Notes: generated from the letters alone by a model not told the origin. A DNA stretch of 9,623 nucleotides from Patescibacteria group bacterium (GCA_020061725.1 JAGUXS010000031.1:1-9623); one strand, 5' to 3'; counted from the first letter of the stretch, positions 1 through 7,445 are shown. Program-made: numbers and translations.

Positions 1-686
1 CACTATTGGAATTATTAGAAGCTGGTGTTCACTTTGGACATCAAACTTCTAAAAGATATCCAAAAACAAAACCTTATATTTTTGGAATTCGCAATGGAAT
101 ACATATTATTAATTTAGAAAAAACTGTTGAAAAATTAAAAGAGGCTTTAGATTTTATAAAAGAAGTCGCAAAAAAAAATGGAATAATTCTTTTTTTAGGA
201 AGCAAGAAACAAGCTAAAGATATTGTTAAAAAGGCGGCGCAAGAAGTTAATATGCCGTATATAACAGAAAGATGGACAGGTGGGACTTTTACTAATTTAT
301 CTACAATTGTTAAAAATGTGAAAAAAATGAAAAAAATGGAAGAAGAAAAAGAAAAAGGAGAGTTTAAAAAATATACAAAAAAAGAGCAATCAAAATTTGA
401 AAAAGAAATTGAAAAATTAAAAAAATTATTTGAAGGATTAAGAGAATTAAATAAACTTCCAGAAGTGCTTTTTATTGTTGGACTTAATGAAGAAGAAACA
501 GCGGCAAAAGAAGCTGTTAAAAAAAAGGTTCCTATCATTGCGATGATTGACACTAATAGTAAACCACAAAATGTAACCTATCCAATTCCAGCTAATGATG
601 ACGGAGTCAAATCAATTAAAATGATTGTTAATTTAGTGGTAGAAGCGATTAAAGAAGGGAAAACACAAAGAGATATAAAACAATAA
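1..686 (+). CDS. rpsB: 30S ribosomal protein S2, 5'-truncated
   Basis: Ribosomal protein S2 binds the 30S subunit between head and body and is needed for S1 docking and translation initiation. The reading frame is open from the first complete codon (CTA at 3-5), so the TTG at 6 is not the real start and a few N-terminal residues lie off the window. Family hallmarks seen: LLEAGVHFGHQTSKRYPKTK at the N-terminus, KPYIFGIRNGIHIINLEKT, the ERWTGGTFTN segment, a lysine/glutamate-rich coiled-coil insertion (about residues 105-145 of the visible part), then DTNSKPQNVTYPIPANDDG and the closing helix. About 227 residues are visible, close to the usual S2 length. It ends with TAA. tsf follows after 358 bp, the classic rpsB-tsf order. 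Identification is secure; only the start is missing. Confidence 0.97.
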   Translation, partial: LLELLEAGVHFGHQTSKRYPKTKPYIFGIRNGIHIINLEKTVEKLKEALDFIKEVAKKNGIILFLGSKKQAKDIVKKAAQEVNMPYITERWTGGTFTNLSTIVKNVKKMKKMEEEKEKGEFKKYTKKEQSKFEKEIEKLKKLFEGLRELNKLPEVLFIVGLNEEETAAKEAVKKKVPIIAMIDTNSKPQNVTYPIPANDDGVKSIKMIVNLVVEAIKEGKTQRDIKQ

Positions 687-720
687 AACGAATTAACCTA
701 ATTACTCTCCCTAATTTTTA

Positions 721-792
721 ATTAATCCTGTTGAATCTCGCAAAGCGGGGAATTTTATTGAAAATAAAATTATTTAACAGAGGGGTGTTAAT
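721..792 (+). other. Three-way-junction palindrome (possible structured RNA or dispersed repeat)
   Basis: Read as RNA, this folds into a tight branched structure by eye. P1 is 728-736 with 772-780 (CTGTTGAAT core, nine pairs including one G-U). P2 is CTCGC 737-741 with GCGGG 745-749, closed by an AAA loop. P3 is AATTTTATT 751-759 with AATAAAATT 763-771, perfect, GAA loop. Only G750 is unpaired at the junction. An outer helix pairs 721-726 with 787-792, leaving an asymmetric loop that contains AGGGG. P2 is the only GC-rich patch in the spacer. It lacks a U-run right after P1, so it is not an obvious intrinsic terminator. Function unknown: attenuator or processing element between rpsB and tsf, or a REP-like repeat. 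Confidence 0.6.
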
Positions 793-801
793 CTAAACAA
801 T

Positions 802-920
802 TAAATTTCAAATATCAAAATATAAATAACAAATAAAAATTTCAACCAAAAATTTTAAAAATAAAAGCATAATTTATTTTGATTTAAAATTTTGGATTTA
901 GATTAATTATTTGAAATTTA
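802..920. repeat. Long imperfect AT-rich palindrome
   Basis: The outer arms TAAATTTCAAAT (802-813) and ATTTGAAATTTA (909-920) are an exact 12-bp inverted repeat. Nested inside, 846-865 (CCAAAAATTTTAAAAATAAA) pairs with 873-895 (starts TTTATTTT, ends AAAATTTTGG) with small bulges around a 7-nt loop. Between the arms are repeats of CAAATA/CAAAATA-like words. No coding potential is seen. I recall CAAAT-word palindromes of this kind in intergenic DNA of many candidate-phylum genomes, but I cannot verify that here. Confidence 0.55.
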
Positions 921-1028
921 TTTAAATTAATTGGGGTTAATTCAGGGTAAGTTAGAATTAAAAAATTTATGCAAAAATTTTTCTTAAATTTTACATTTTA
1001 TTTTTTTCTTTTAGCTATTAGCTAAAGC

Positions 1029-1034
1029 TATAAA
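1029..1034 (+). promoter_or_regulatory. Possible -10 element for tsf
   Basis: TATAAA stands 10 nt before the tsf ATG, which would put transcription start about 3-4 nt before the start codon and give a nearly leaderless mRNA. No convincing -35 is seen (TTCTTT at the expected spacing), and such words are common by chance in this AT-rich DNA. There is no Shine-Dalgarno; seven T residues directly precede ATG. Confidence 0.25.
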
Positions 1035-1044
1035 CTATTTTTTT

Positions 1045-1623
1045 ATGTTTGATTTAATTAAACAACTCAGAGAGAGAACCGGACTTGGAATATTAGATTG
1101 TAAAAAAGCCCTAGAAGAAAGCAAAGGAGATATAGAAAAAGCTATTGAGTTTTTAAGAAAAGCCGGGACAATAAAAGCGGCTAAAAAAGCCGAAAGAGAA
1201 ACTAAAGAGGGTTTGATTGATTCTTATATTCATCCAGGTGGAAGAATTGGGGTTTTAGTTAAAGTAAATTGCGAGACGGATTTTGTCGCACGGAATGAAG
1301 AATTTAAAAATTTAGTTCACGATATAGCGGTGCAAATAGCTGCGTCTGATCCTCAATATTTAAGACCCGAAGATGTTCCTGAAGAAATTAAAGAGAAAGA
1401 AAGAGAGATTTTTAGAGAACAATTAAAAAGAGAAGGGAAGCCCGAAGTGATTATAGAAAAAATTTTAGAAGGGAAATTACAAAAAATATATAGCGAAATT
1501 TGTCTAACAAAACAAGTTTTTTTTAAAGAAGAAAAAATAACAGTTGAAGAATTGATTAAACAAGCCATTTCTAAATTAGGTGAAAATATCCAAATAGCCG
1601 AATTTGTGAGATATAAGTTATAA
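1045..1623 (+). CDS. tsf: Translation elongation factor Ts (short form)
   Basis: EF-Ts is the cytosolic nucleotide exchange factor that releases GDP from EF-Tu. The N-terminal UBA-like domain is clear: IKQLRERTGLGILDCKKALE, then GDIEKAIEFLRKAGTIKAAK (residues 28-47). The EF-Tu contact motif TDFV is at 78-81 in VNCETDFVARNEEF. At 192 residues it is shorter than the E. coli protein (about 280) and matches the single-core-domain short form seen in Thermus, cyanobacteria and many CPR bacteria. The segment KQVFFKEEKITVEELIKQ (about 156-173) and the final GENIQIAEFVRYKL are typical of the C-terminal part. The ATG start is fixed by the family N-terminus, but no ribosome-binding site precedes it; it follows seven Ts. 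It sits downstream of rpsB in the usual order, and gap follows 62 bp later. Confidence 0.96.
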   Translation: MFDLIKQLRERTGLGILDCKKALEESKGDIEKAIEFLRKAGTIKAAKKAERETKEGLIDSYIHPGGRIGVLVKVNCETDFVARNEEFKNLVHDIAVQIAASDPQYLRPEDVPEEIKEKEREIFREQLKREGKPEVIIEKILEGKLQKIYSEICLTKQVFFKEEKITVEELIKQAISKLGENIQIAEFVRYKL

Positions 1624-1685
1624 GCTCAAAACATAAAATAATCATAAATAAATTCCTTTATTAAATGTGAGGTTTTAATATTTTT

Positions 1686-2756
1686 ATGAATACACAAATA
1701 TTATCAAAATTAAAAATATCTAAAGGGGTAAAAAAAATACGAATTGCAATTAATGGTTTTGGTCGAATTGGTCGACCAAGTTTGAAAATTATTTTATCTC
1801 ATCCAGAATTAGAAATAGTCGCGATTAATGACTTGACTGATGTGAAAACATTAGCCCATCTTTTAAAGTATGATTCGGTTTATGGAATTTATGAAAAAAA
1901 TGTTGCTTATCAAGAATTAATTAAAGATGGAAGTGTGGGAAATTTAATTGTAGATAATAAAGAAATTTTTATTTTTGCCGAAAAAGATCCAGAAAAATTA
2001 CCATGGAGAAAATTAGAGATTGATGTTGTTTTAGAATGTACAGGATTTTTTACAGACAAAGAAGAAGCTGAAAAACATTTAAAGGCAGGGGCAAAAAAAG
2101 TGATTATTAGCGCTCCTTCAAAAAATCCAGAAGTGTCAACATTTGTTTTAGGAGTAAATGAAGAAAAATATGATCCAAAAAAAGATAATGTTATTTCTAA
2201 TGCATCTTGTACAACAAATTGTTTAGCGCCAATTGTTAAAGTTTTACATGATAATTTTGAAATTAAAAATGGATTTATGACCACTGTTCATTCTTATACA
2301 AATGATCAGCGAATTTTGGATTTACCACATGAAGATTTGCGTCGAGCTCGAGCTGCGGCAATGTCGATTATTCCCACAAGTTCAGGCGCCGCTAAAACGG
2401 TAATAAAAATAATTCCAGAATTAGAGGGTAAAATTGACGGAATTGCAATGCGCGTTCCAATCTCAATTGTTTCTGTTATTGATTTTATTTGCAATGTGTC
2501 AAAAAAAACAAATGTAATAGAAGTAACAGAAGCGTTTAAAAAAGCGGTTGAAGGAAAGATGAAAAATATTCTTGCTATTTCTAATGAACATTTGGTTTCA
2601 ATAGACTATAAAAAAAATTCATATTCTTCCATTGTGGATTTACCATTATTAATGGTTAAAGATGATTTAATTAAAGTTGTTGCGTGGTATGACAATGAAT
2701 GGGGTTATGCTTGTAGATTTGTGGAAATGGCGGAATATATTGGAAAAAAGATTTAA
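1686..2756 (+). CDS. gap: Glyceraldehyde-3-phosphate dehydrogenase, class I, with N-terminal extension
   Basis: Catalyses the reversible NAD-dependent oxidation/phosphorylation of glyceraldehyde-3-phosphate to 1,3-bisphosphoglycerate in glycolysis. Seen: the Rossmann motif NGFGRIGR at 23-30; IND with Asp49, the usual NAD ribose-binding acid; the catalytic SNASCTTN with Cys175; the partner His202 in TVHSYTND; the phosphate-site loop RRARAAAMSIIPTSSGAAK (219-237); RVP at 256-258; and WYDNEWGY at 334-341. The set is complete, so an active enzyme is expected. The 356 residues include about 17 extra N-terminal residues compared with family members that start near KIRIAINGFGR. No ATG, GTG or TTG is available closer, so the ATG at 1686 is chosen. 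An AAAGGGG (1722-1728) lies 8 nt before the ATA codon at 1737, exactly where the usual N-terminus would begin. argS follows 8 nt later, suggesting one transcript. Confidence 0.97.
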   Translation: MNTQILSKLKISKGVKKIRIAINGFGRIGRPSLKIILSHPELEIVAINDLTDVKTLAHLLKYDSVYGIYEKNVAYQELIKDGSVGNLIVDNKEIFIFAEKDPEKLPWRKLEIDVVLECTGFFTDKEEAEKHLKAGAKKVIISAPSKNPEVSTFVLGVNEEKYDPKKDNVISNASCTTNCLAPIVKVLHDNFEIKNGFMTTVHSYTNDQRILDLPHEDLRRARAAAMSIIPTSSGAAKTVIKIIPELEGKIDGIAMRVPISIVSVIDFICNVSKKTNVIEVTEAFKKAVEGKMKNILAISNEHLVSIDYKKNSYSSIVDLPLLMVKDDLIKVVAWYDNEWGYACRFVEMAEYIGKKI

Positions 2757-2764
2757 AATAAAAT

Positions 2765-4528
2765 ATGATTTTTTATATTCAAAATCAAATTAAAAAAGCT
2801 ATTTTAAAAAAGTTTGGAATTAAAATTAAACAAGAAATAATAATTGAACAACCGCCAGACGCGAAAATGGGAGATTTTTGTTTTTCTTGTTTTTTATTAG
2901 CAAATGAAACAAAAAAATCTCCAAAAGAAATTGCCGAAATTTTAGCGCAAGAAATTAAATCTGATAAAATAGTTAGAGAAATAAAAAATATTGGTCCATA
3001 TTTGAATTTTTTTATTCAGAGAAAAGAATTTTTTAAAAATATATGTTCCGCGATTTTAAAACAAAAACAAAAGAAAGCAAGAGCGCGATGCATTGCGTCT
3101 TTATTTAAATCGCAAATATTGATTGAATTTTCTTCTCCAAACACAAATAAACCTTTGCATTTGGGGCATTTTCGAAGCAGTATTTTGGGAATGTCTTTGG
3201 CTAATCTTTTAGAAGAAATTGATTATAAAGTAATTAAGATTAATTTAATTAATGATCGGGGTATTCATATTTGTAAGGCAATGTTGGCCTATCAAAAATG
3301 GGGAGAAAATAAAACGCCAGAAAGTGAAAAAATAAAAGGCGATCATTTTGTTGGAAATTTTTACACGCTTTTTGACAAGGAGGTAAAAAAAGAACAAGAA
3401 GTAAAAAAAATGGAAAAAATTACAGAAACAAATTTTTACAAAGAAGCTTCTGAAATGCTTAAAAAATGGGAACAAGGCGATGAGGAAGTTATGAAATTAT
3501 GGAAAAAAATGAATCAATGGGCTTTAGATGGATTAAAAAAAACTTATCAGCGAATTGGAATAAAATTTAATAAATGGTATTTTGAAAGTCAAACTTATAA
3601 AATTGGGCGTGAAATTATTTTAAAAGCCTTAAAAAAGGGGATTTGTTATCAAAGAAAAGACGGCGCAATAGAAATTGATTTAACTCAATATGGTTTAGAC
3701 AAAAAGGTTTTATTGCGCTCAAACGGAACAAGCGTTTATGTTACACAAGATATTGGCGTGGCTAAGTTAAAATTTGATCAATTTAAATTTAATCAATCAA
3801 TTATTCTTACTGGAGTTGAACAAATTTATCATTTTCAAGTTTTATTTAAAATTTTAGAATTGTTAAATTTTAAATGGGCAAAAAAATGCGTTCATTTAAT
3901 TCATGAAATGATTAATTTGCCAGAAGGAAAAATGAAATCGCGCGAAGGCAAAGTGGTTGATTCTGATAATTTATTAGATGAAATGGAAAAAATGGCCCAA
4001 GAAGAAATTCAAAAAAGAGATCAGAACATTTCTTCTAAAGAATTAAAGCAAAGAGCAAAAAAAATTAGTTTAGCCGCTATTAAATTTCATTTATTAAAAG
4101 TAAATCCAAAACAAGCAATTTATTTTGATCCGCGAAAATCACTTTCGTTTGAAGGGGCGACTGGTCCGTATTTGCAATACACTTACGCAAGAATTCAAAG
4201 TATTTTAAGAAAAATCCAACATGAAATAATCTATAACGCTACGGATTTTTCTTGTTTAAAAGAGGAGGAAGAGTGGGAATTAGGGAAGCGGATTTTTGAA
4301 TTTTTTAATATAACAAAAAGAGCGGCTCAGGATTATAATCCGGCGATTCTGTCTGAATATCTTTTGAAATTAGCTTCAAGTTTTAATAAATTTTATCATC
4401 AATATTCAATTCTTAAAGCCAAATCTAAAGAAATACAAACAGCTCGTTTAGCTCTTATTCAATCAGTGGCAATTGTTTTAAAAAAGGGCCTAAATTTATT
4501 AGGTATTGAAGAAATAGAAAAAATGTAA
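2765..4528 (+). CDS. argS: Arginyl-tRNA synthetase
   Basis: Charges tRNA-Arg with arginine in the cytosol (class I synthetase). Domain order fits: the N-terminal additional domain (about 1-95) with PPDAKMGDFCF (30-40) and IGPYLNFFI; the class I HIGH signature as HLGH at 132-135 inside SPNTNKPLHLGHFRSS; NDRGIHICKAMLAYQKWG at 163-180; RSNGTSVYVTQDIG (318-331); LTGVEQIYHFQVL; the KMSKS-equivalent as GKMKSREGKVV around 388-398; and the DALR anticodon-binding domain starting at SFEGATGPYLQYTYARIQ (461-478). The C-terminus NLLGIEEIEKM is complete. Its 587 residues are normal for the family. The ATG is 8 nt after the gap stop, without a visible Shine-Dalgarno. The LTGVEQ and NDRG variants are ones I associate with one ArgS subgroup, including CPR forms, but this is not checked. 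Confidence 0.97.
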   Translation: MIFYIQNQIKKAILKKFGIKIKQEIIIEQPPDAKMGDFCFSCFLLANETKKSPKEIAEILAQEIKSDKIVREIKNIGPYLNFFIQRKEFFKNICSAILKQKQKKARARCIASLFKSQILIEFSSPNTNKPLHLGHFRSSILGMSLANLLEEIDYKVIKINLINDRGIHICKAMLAYQKWGENKTPESEKIKGDHFVGNFYTLFDKEVKKEQEVKKMEKITETNFYKEASEMLKKWEQGDEEVMKLWKKMNQWALDGLKKTYQRIGIKFNKWYFESQTYKIGREIILKALKKGICYQRKDGAIEIDLTQYGLDKKVLLRSNGTSVYVTQDIGVAKLKFDQFKFNQSIILTGVEQIYHFQVLFKILELLNFKWAKKCVHLIHEMINLPEGKMKSREGKVVDSDNLLDEMEKMAQEEIQKRDQNISSKELKQRAKKISLAAIKFHLLKVNPKQAIYFDPRKSLSFEGATGPYLQYTYARIQSILRKIQHEIIYNATDFSCLKEEEEWELGKRIFEFFNITKRAAQDYNPAILSEYLLKLASSFNKFYHQYSILKAKSKEIQTARLALIQSVAIVLKKGLNLLGIEEIEKM

Positions 4529-4567
4529 TAAAATAATGACAAATATTTAAATTTAAGCGATAAAAAT

Positions 4568-4678
4568 ATGATTTAATTTTAAATTTTCAATGACTTTATT
4601 TAGAAGAGCGACTAGACTTTGAGTGGAAATTAATTTTAAATTTTAAATTTATTAATTGTTTCTTTAAAATTAAATCAT
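4568..4678. repeat. Perfect 16-bp inverted repeat enclosing 79 bp
   Basis: ATGATTTAATTTTAAA (4568-4583) is exactly inverted at 4663-4678 (TTTAAAATTAAATCAT) in the argS/O-antigen-ligase spacer. The enclosed 79 bp contains an island (about 4600-4626, GAAGAGCGACTAGACTTTGAG) much richer in GC than the surrounding spacer. No ORF longer than about ten codons is present. It may end the gap-argS transcript, be a small non-autonomous (MITE-like) element, or be a small RNA. The rest of the 225-bp spacer is featureless AT-rich DNA. The arms lack a following U-run on the + strand, so a classic terminator is unlikely. Confidence 0.5.
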
Positions 4679-4753
4679 TAAAAATTTATTAAAAATTAAA
4701 TTAGTATAAATTAGAGATTTTGTAAAATTTTTTTAATTTGTTGTCTATATTTT

Positions 4754-7354
4754 ATGTTAAAAAAAGAAAATAAAATATTAGATTTAAGCGTTGAAAGAAA
4801 AAAAAGAGAAAGAGAAGTGGAAGAAATGAGAAAAGAAATGGGTTTAAAAAAAGATTTAACAGTAAAAGAAAAAATAGAAAGAACGGTTTTTAAAGGGAAA
4901 TTAACGGGTTCAATAAAAATAAAAAAAGATAAATTTGAAAATAAAAGTCAACAATCGAAAAAAGCATATTCAGAATTAGCCTTATTAATTTGTAATTCTT
5001 TTATTTCTGCGCCTGTCTATCTTTTAGTTTTTTTAATTCCTTTATTTTTTCTTCCTTTTACATTTGAAATTTTTGAATTTAATAAACAATACTTGCTTTG
5101 GTCTTTGATAATAATCGCTTTAATGGCTTGGTTAATTAAAATGGCGATCATAAAAAAAGAATTTGAATTTTTAAAAAATCCTTTAAATGTTCCAATTTTG
5201 ATTTTAATGATAATTTTTACTTTAGCCGCTTTTTTTGGCATGGATTTGTATTCTTCGATTTGGGGAGCTTATGGTTGGTATTCGGGAAATCTTTTAGAAA
5301 TTCTAAGTTTAGGGGCGTTATTTTTTATAATCATTAACAATATTAAAAAAACAAATTTAACCATCAATCGTTTATTAAATGTTTTTTTAGTTTCTGGATT
5401 TTTTGTTGTTTTTATAAGTTATCTTTCTGTTTTTGGTTTTCTTTTAAAATGGACACCTCAAATTTTACAGTTTAATTTTTTACAAGGAATTAATTTATCC
5501 AATTTTAATCCAGTAGGTTCGTGGGAGGCTTTAAGTATTTATTTAACAATTATTATTATTTTAATTTTAGGCAAAAAAATACAAAATTTAATTTTATACA
5601 TCGTTTATTGCTTATTGCTTATTGCTTGTTGTTTGTTGTTAATAATTATTAATTTTACCCTAGCTTGGATTATTTTATTGCTTGCCACAGCATTATTATT
5701 ATTTTTCAAAATAAGCGAAAGAAAAAATGAAAATTTATTTAAAATTTATTTAATTATTATAATTTTTGTTTTTTCTATTATTTCGCTTTTTTCCCCTTTA
5801 AATAAATCTATTAAAATAGATTTATTTAAAGAAATAAAACTTGATAATAAAATTAGTTGGCAAATTACCAAAGATGCCACAAAACATCGTCCAATTTTAG
5901 GTGTAGGTCCTGGCGCTTTTGTTTATAATTTTTCTAAATATCATTCAAAGGAATTTAATCAAAGTAAAAATTGGCAAATTCGTTTTGCAAAGAGTGGAAA
6001 TTATATTTCAGAATTAATTATTAGTATTGGAATTTTAGGAATATTAAGTTATTTAATTTTAATTGGAACTTTATTAAGTTTAATCTGCCGTTTGCCGTTT
6101 ATTATTTATTATTTTCCAGTATTTTTTCTTTTTCTTTCTCAATTTTTTTATAGAGGAAATACGGTTTTGAATTTTTGTTTTTGGTTTTTTCTTAGTCTTT
6201 CAATAGCTAATTGGAAAAAAGTAAAACCGGAAATTTTTAAAACTCAAAAATTTGGACGTAGAATTTTAGAAAATGTTCCAGAATTTTCTGTTATTTTAAA
6301 TTCAATTTTGGTTTTAATATTTTGCGGTTTAATTGGAGCGGGTAATTTTGCCGTTCAAAATTATAAAGCCGAAGCGTTTATAAAATATGAATTAAAACTA
6401 AGACAACAAACAGAAAATTTTTCAGATCAAAAAATAGAATTTTTTGAACAAATTATAAATTTAAATCCCAAGCAAATATATTATCAAATAGGTTTAATTA
6501 AGGCTTATTTAAATAAAATTTTAATTGAATTTCAAAATTTAAAAATACAAGAATCTCATAAAGCACAGAAGTCTAAAATACAGGAGTCTTATGAAAAACT
6601 AAAAGAGATGGTGAATTTAGCAACTAATCAAATAAAAGAAATTCAAAAAATGGCTCCATTTGATGTAAAAATAGCGGAAATACAAGGACAATTTTATAGA
6701 GATATCAAAATTTTAACAAGCGGAACAATTCCTCTATCAATAGAAGGATTTATAAAAGCAATAGAATTAGAACCAAATAATCCTATTTTGCATGTAGAAT
6801 TAGGAACGGCGTATATGGATTTAGCAGAAGTAAATAAAGAGAAAGATTCAGAAAAAAAATTTGAAGAATCTATTTTAAATGAAAAATCTTTTATAGAAAA
6901 AATAAAAAAAATGAATTCGTCTGAATTAATTAAATTAGGACAAGAAGAATTTAATAAAGCCTTAGAATTAAAAAAAGATTTTTGGTTTGCTAAATATAAA
7001 TTAGCTCTTTCTTATGAGAAAGAAGGAGATATCAAAAAAGCGATAGTCGATTTAGAAAAAATTGCCATAGATTTAAATAAAGAAAAAAAAGATGATCCAA
7101 CACTTTTTTTTGATCTTGGAAAATTTTATTTTAATCAAGATAGAGTAGATGAAGCGATTAAAGTATTTCAATTAGCCATTCAATTATCGCCTAATTATTC
7201 CAACGCTCTTTATGGCTTAGCAATAGCTTATGAGAAAAAAAATCTTTATGATCAAACATTACAAATTTTTCAAAAGCTCCAAGAACTAAATCCAGAAAAT
7301 GAAGGAATAAAGAGAAAAATTATTGAGTTGCAAGAGAAAATAAAAGAAAATTGA
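4754..7354 (+). CDS. O-antigen ligase/Wzy-like polytopic membrane protein with C-terminal TPRs
   Basis: Predicted inner-membrane glycan ligase or polymerase acting on lipid-linked polysaccharide. The N-terminal 75 residues are charged and cytoplasmic (two KKxRERE-type helices). About thirteen hydrophobic segments follow, near 84-104, 112-134, 146-163, 181-197, 208-231, 257-274, 277-298, 300-319, 329-346, 418-440, 446-466, 467-486 and 512-530. The long extracytoplasmic loop 347-417 carries the family signature: WQITKDATKHRPILGVGPGAF (369-389), an arginine-containing region, then SGNYISELIISIGILGILSYL. From about 535 to the end is soluble helical repeat. Good TPR units lie near 660-690, 728-758, 783-814 (LGKFYFNQDRVDEAIKVF) and 815-848. 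The organisation (Wzy_C-like domain plus TPR) is common in CPR and other bacteria. ATG at 4754 follows TATATTTT with no Shine-Dalgarno; the stop is TGA. The substrate cannot be read from sequence, and no other glycan genes are adjacent. Confidence 0.88.
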   Translation: MLKKENKILDLSVERKKREREVEEMRKEMGLKKDLTVKEKIERTVFKGKLTGSIKIKKDKFENKSQQSKKAYSELALLICNSFISAPVYLLVFLIPLFFLPFTFEIFEFNKQYLLWSLIIIALMAWLIKMAIIKKEFEFLKNPLNVPILILMIIFTLAAFFGMDLYSSIWGAYGWYSGNLLEILSLGALFFIIINNIKKTNLTINRLLNVFLVSGFFVVFISYLSVFGFLLKWTPQILQFNFLQGINLSNFNPVGSWEALSIYLTIIIILILGKKIQNLILYIVYCLLLIACCLLLIIINFTLAWIILLLATALLLFFKISERKNENLFKIYLIIIIFVFSIISLFSPLNKSIKIDLFKEIKLDNKISWQITKDATKHRPILGVGPGAFVYNFSKYHSKEFNQSKNWQIRFAKSGNYISELIISIGILGILSYLILIGTLLSLICRLPFIIYYFPVFFLFLSQFFYRGNTVLNFCFWFFLSLSIANWKKVKPEIFKTQKFGRRILENVPEFSVILNSILVLIFCGLIGAGNFAVQNYKAEAFIKYELKLRQQTENFSDQKIEFFEQIINLNPKQIYYQIGLIKAYLNKILIEFQNLKIQESHKAQKSKIQESYEKLKEMVNLATNQIKEIQKMAPFDVKIAEIQGQFYRDIKILTSGTIPLSIEGFIKAIELEPNNPILHVELGTAYMDLAEVNKEKDSEKKFEESILNEKSFIEKIKKMNSSELIKLGQEEFNKALELKKDFWFAKYKLALSYEKEGDIKKAIVDLEKIAIDLNKEKKDDPTLFFDLGKFYFNQDRVDEAIKVFQLAIQLSPNYSNALYGLAIAYEKKNLYDQTLQIFQKLQELNPENEGIKRKIIELQEKIKEN
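5605..5640 (+). repeat. Heptanucleotide tandem repeat inside the membrane-protein gene
   Basis: Three perfect copies of TTATTGC (5605-5611, 5612-5618, 5619-5625) are followed by degenerate copies (TTGTTGT, TTGTTGTT). They encode the Leu/Cys-rich stretch YCLLLIACCLLLI (residues 285-297) in a transmembrane segment. The unit is 7 bp, so gain or loss of one unit would shift the frame. Confidence 0.75.
6542..6592 (+). repeat. Short in-frame tandem repeat, KIQES-type, between TPR regions
   Basis: Three adjacent units encode KIQESH, KAQKS and KIQESY (6542-6559, 6560-6574, 6575-6592). Units one and three differ only by transitions (A/G and C/T). The block sits in a helical linker before EKLKEMVNLA and resembles a small expansion inserted in the TPR domain rather than a TPR unit itself. 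Confidence 0.6.
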
Positions 7355-7416
7355 GAATCAATGAGTAATGATAATTAATTTTATTTTAATTACACGACTT
7401 ATAGTTTTTAATATTT

Positions 7417-7445
7417 TTGTTAAAATTATAGCATTTAGTTAAAAT
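7417..7445 (+). promoter_or_regulatory. Weak candidate promoter
   Basis: TTGTTA (7417-7422), a 17-bp spacer and TAAAAT (7440-7445) fit the sigma70 spacing. The -35 is four of six and the DNA is very AT-rich, so chance is a real alternative. It would transcribe the Shine-Dalgarno mini-ORF at 7504 and the rest of the leader. Confidence 0.3.

Larger units (their letters stand above)
687..1044. other. rpsB-tsf intergenic region, structured and AT-rich
   Basis: This 358-bp spacer has no convincing ORF on either strand. It contains a compact branched palindrome (721-792) and a longer AT-rich palindrome (802-920). The words GAATTAACC (690-698) and GGTTAATTC (935-943) form an exact 9-bp inverted pair enclosing both, as the ends of a mobile or dispersed palindromic element might. 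After them comes AT-rich sequence and TTAGCTATTAGCTAAAGCTA (1011-1030) just before tsf. In E. coli the rpsB-tsf spacer holds an attenuator, so part of this could control tsf; it could equally be a dispersed repeat. Confidence 0.7.

Noticed and set aside
74..553. Long minus-strand ORF opposite rpsB, and similar shadows opposite tsf, gap, argS and the ligase gene
   Set aside because: They lie wholly within secure + strand genes, are Phe/Ser-rich reverse images of Lys/Glu-rich coding sequence, and match no family I recognise.
788..906. Inverted pair TTAATCTAAA (788-797) and TTTAGATTAA (897-906)
   Set aside because: It crosses rather than nests with the 802-813/909-920 arms, so it does not extend the hairpin. 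Likely reuse of low-complexity words.
4590..4622. Ten-codon ORF (MTLFRRATRL) in the argS/ligase spacer
   Set aside because: Too short, no ribosome-binding site, lies inside the inverted-repeat element and has no recognisable relatives.
7370..7393. A/T-only stem after the ligase stop as an intrinsic terminator
   Set aside because: Contains no G-C pair and no distinct U-run; too weak to call.
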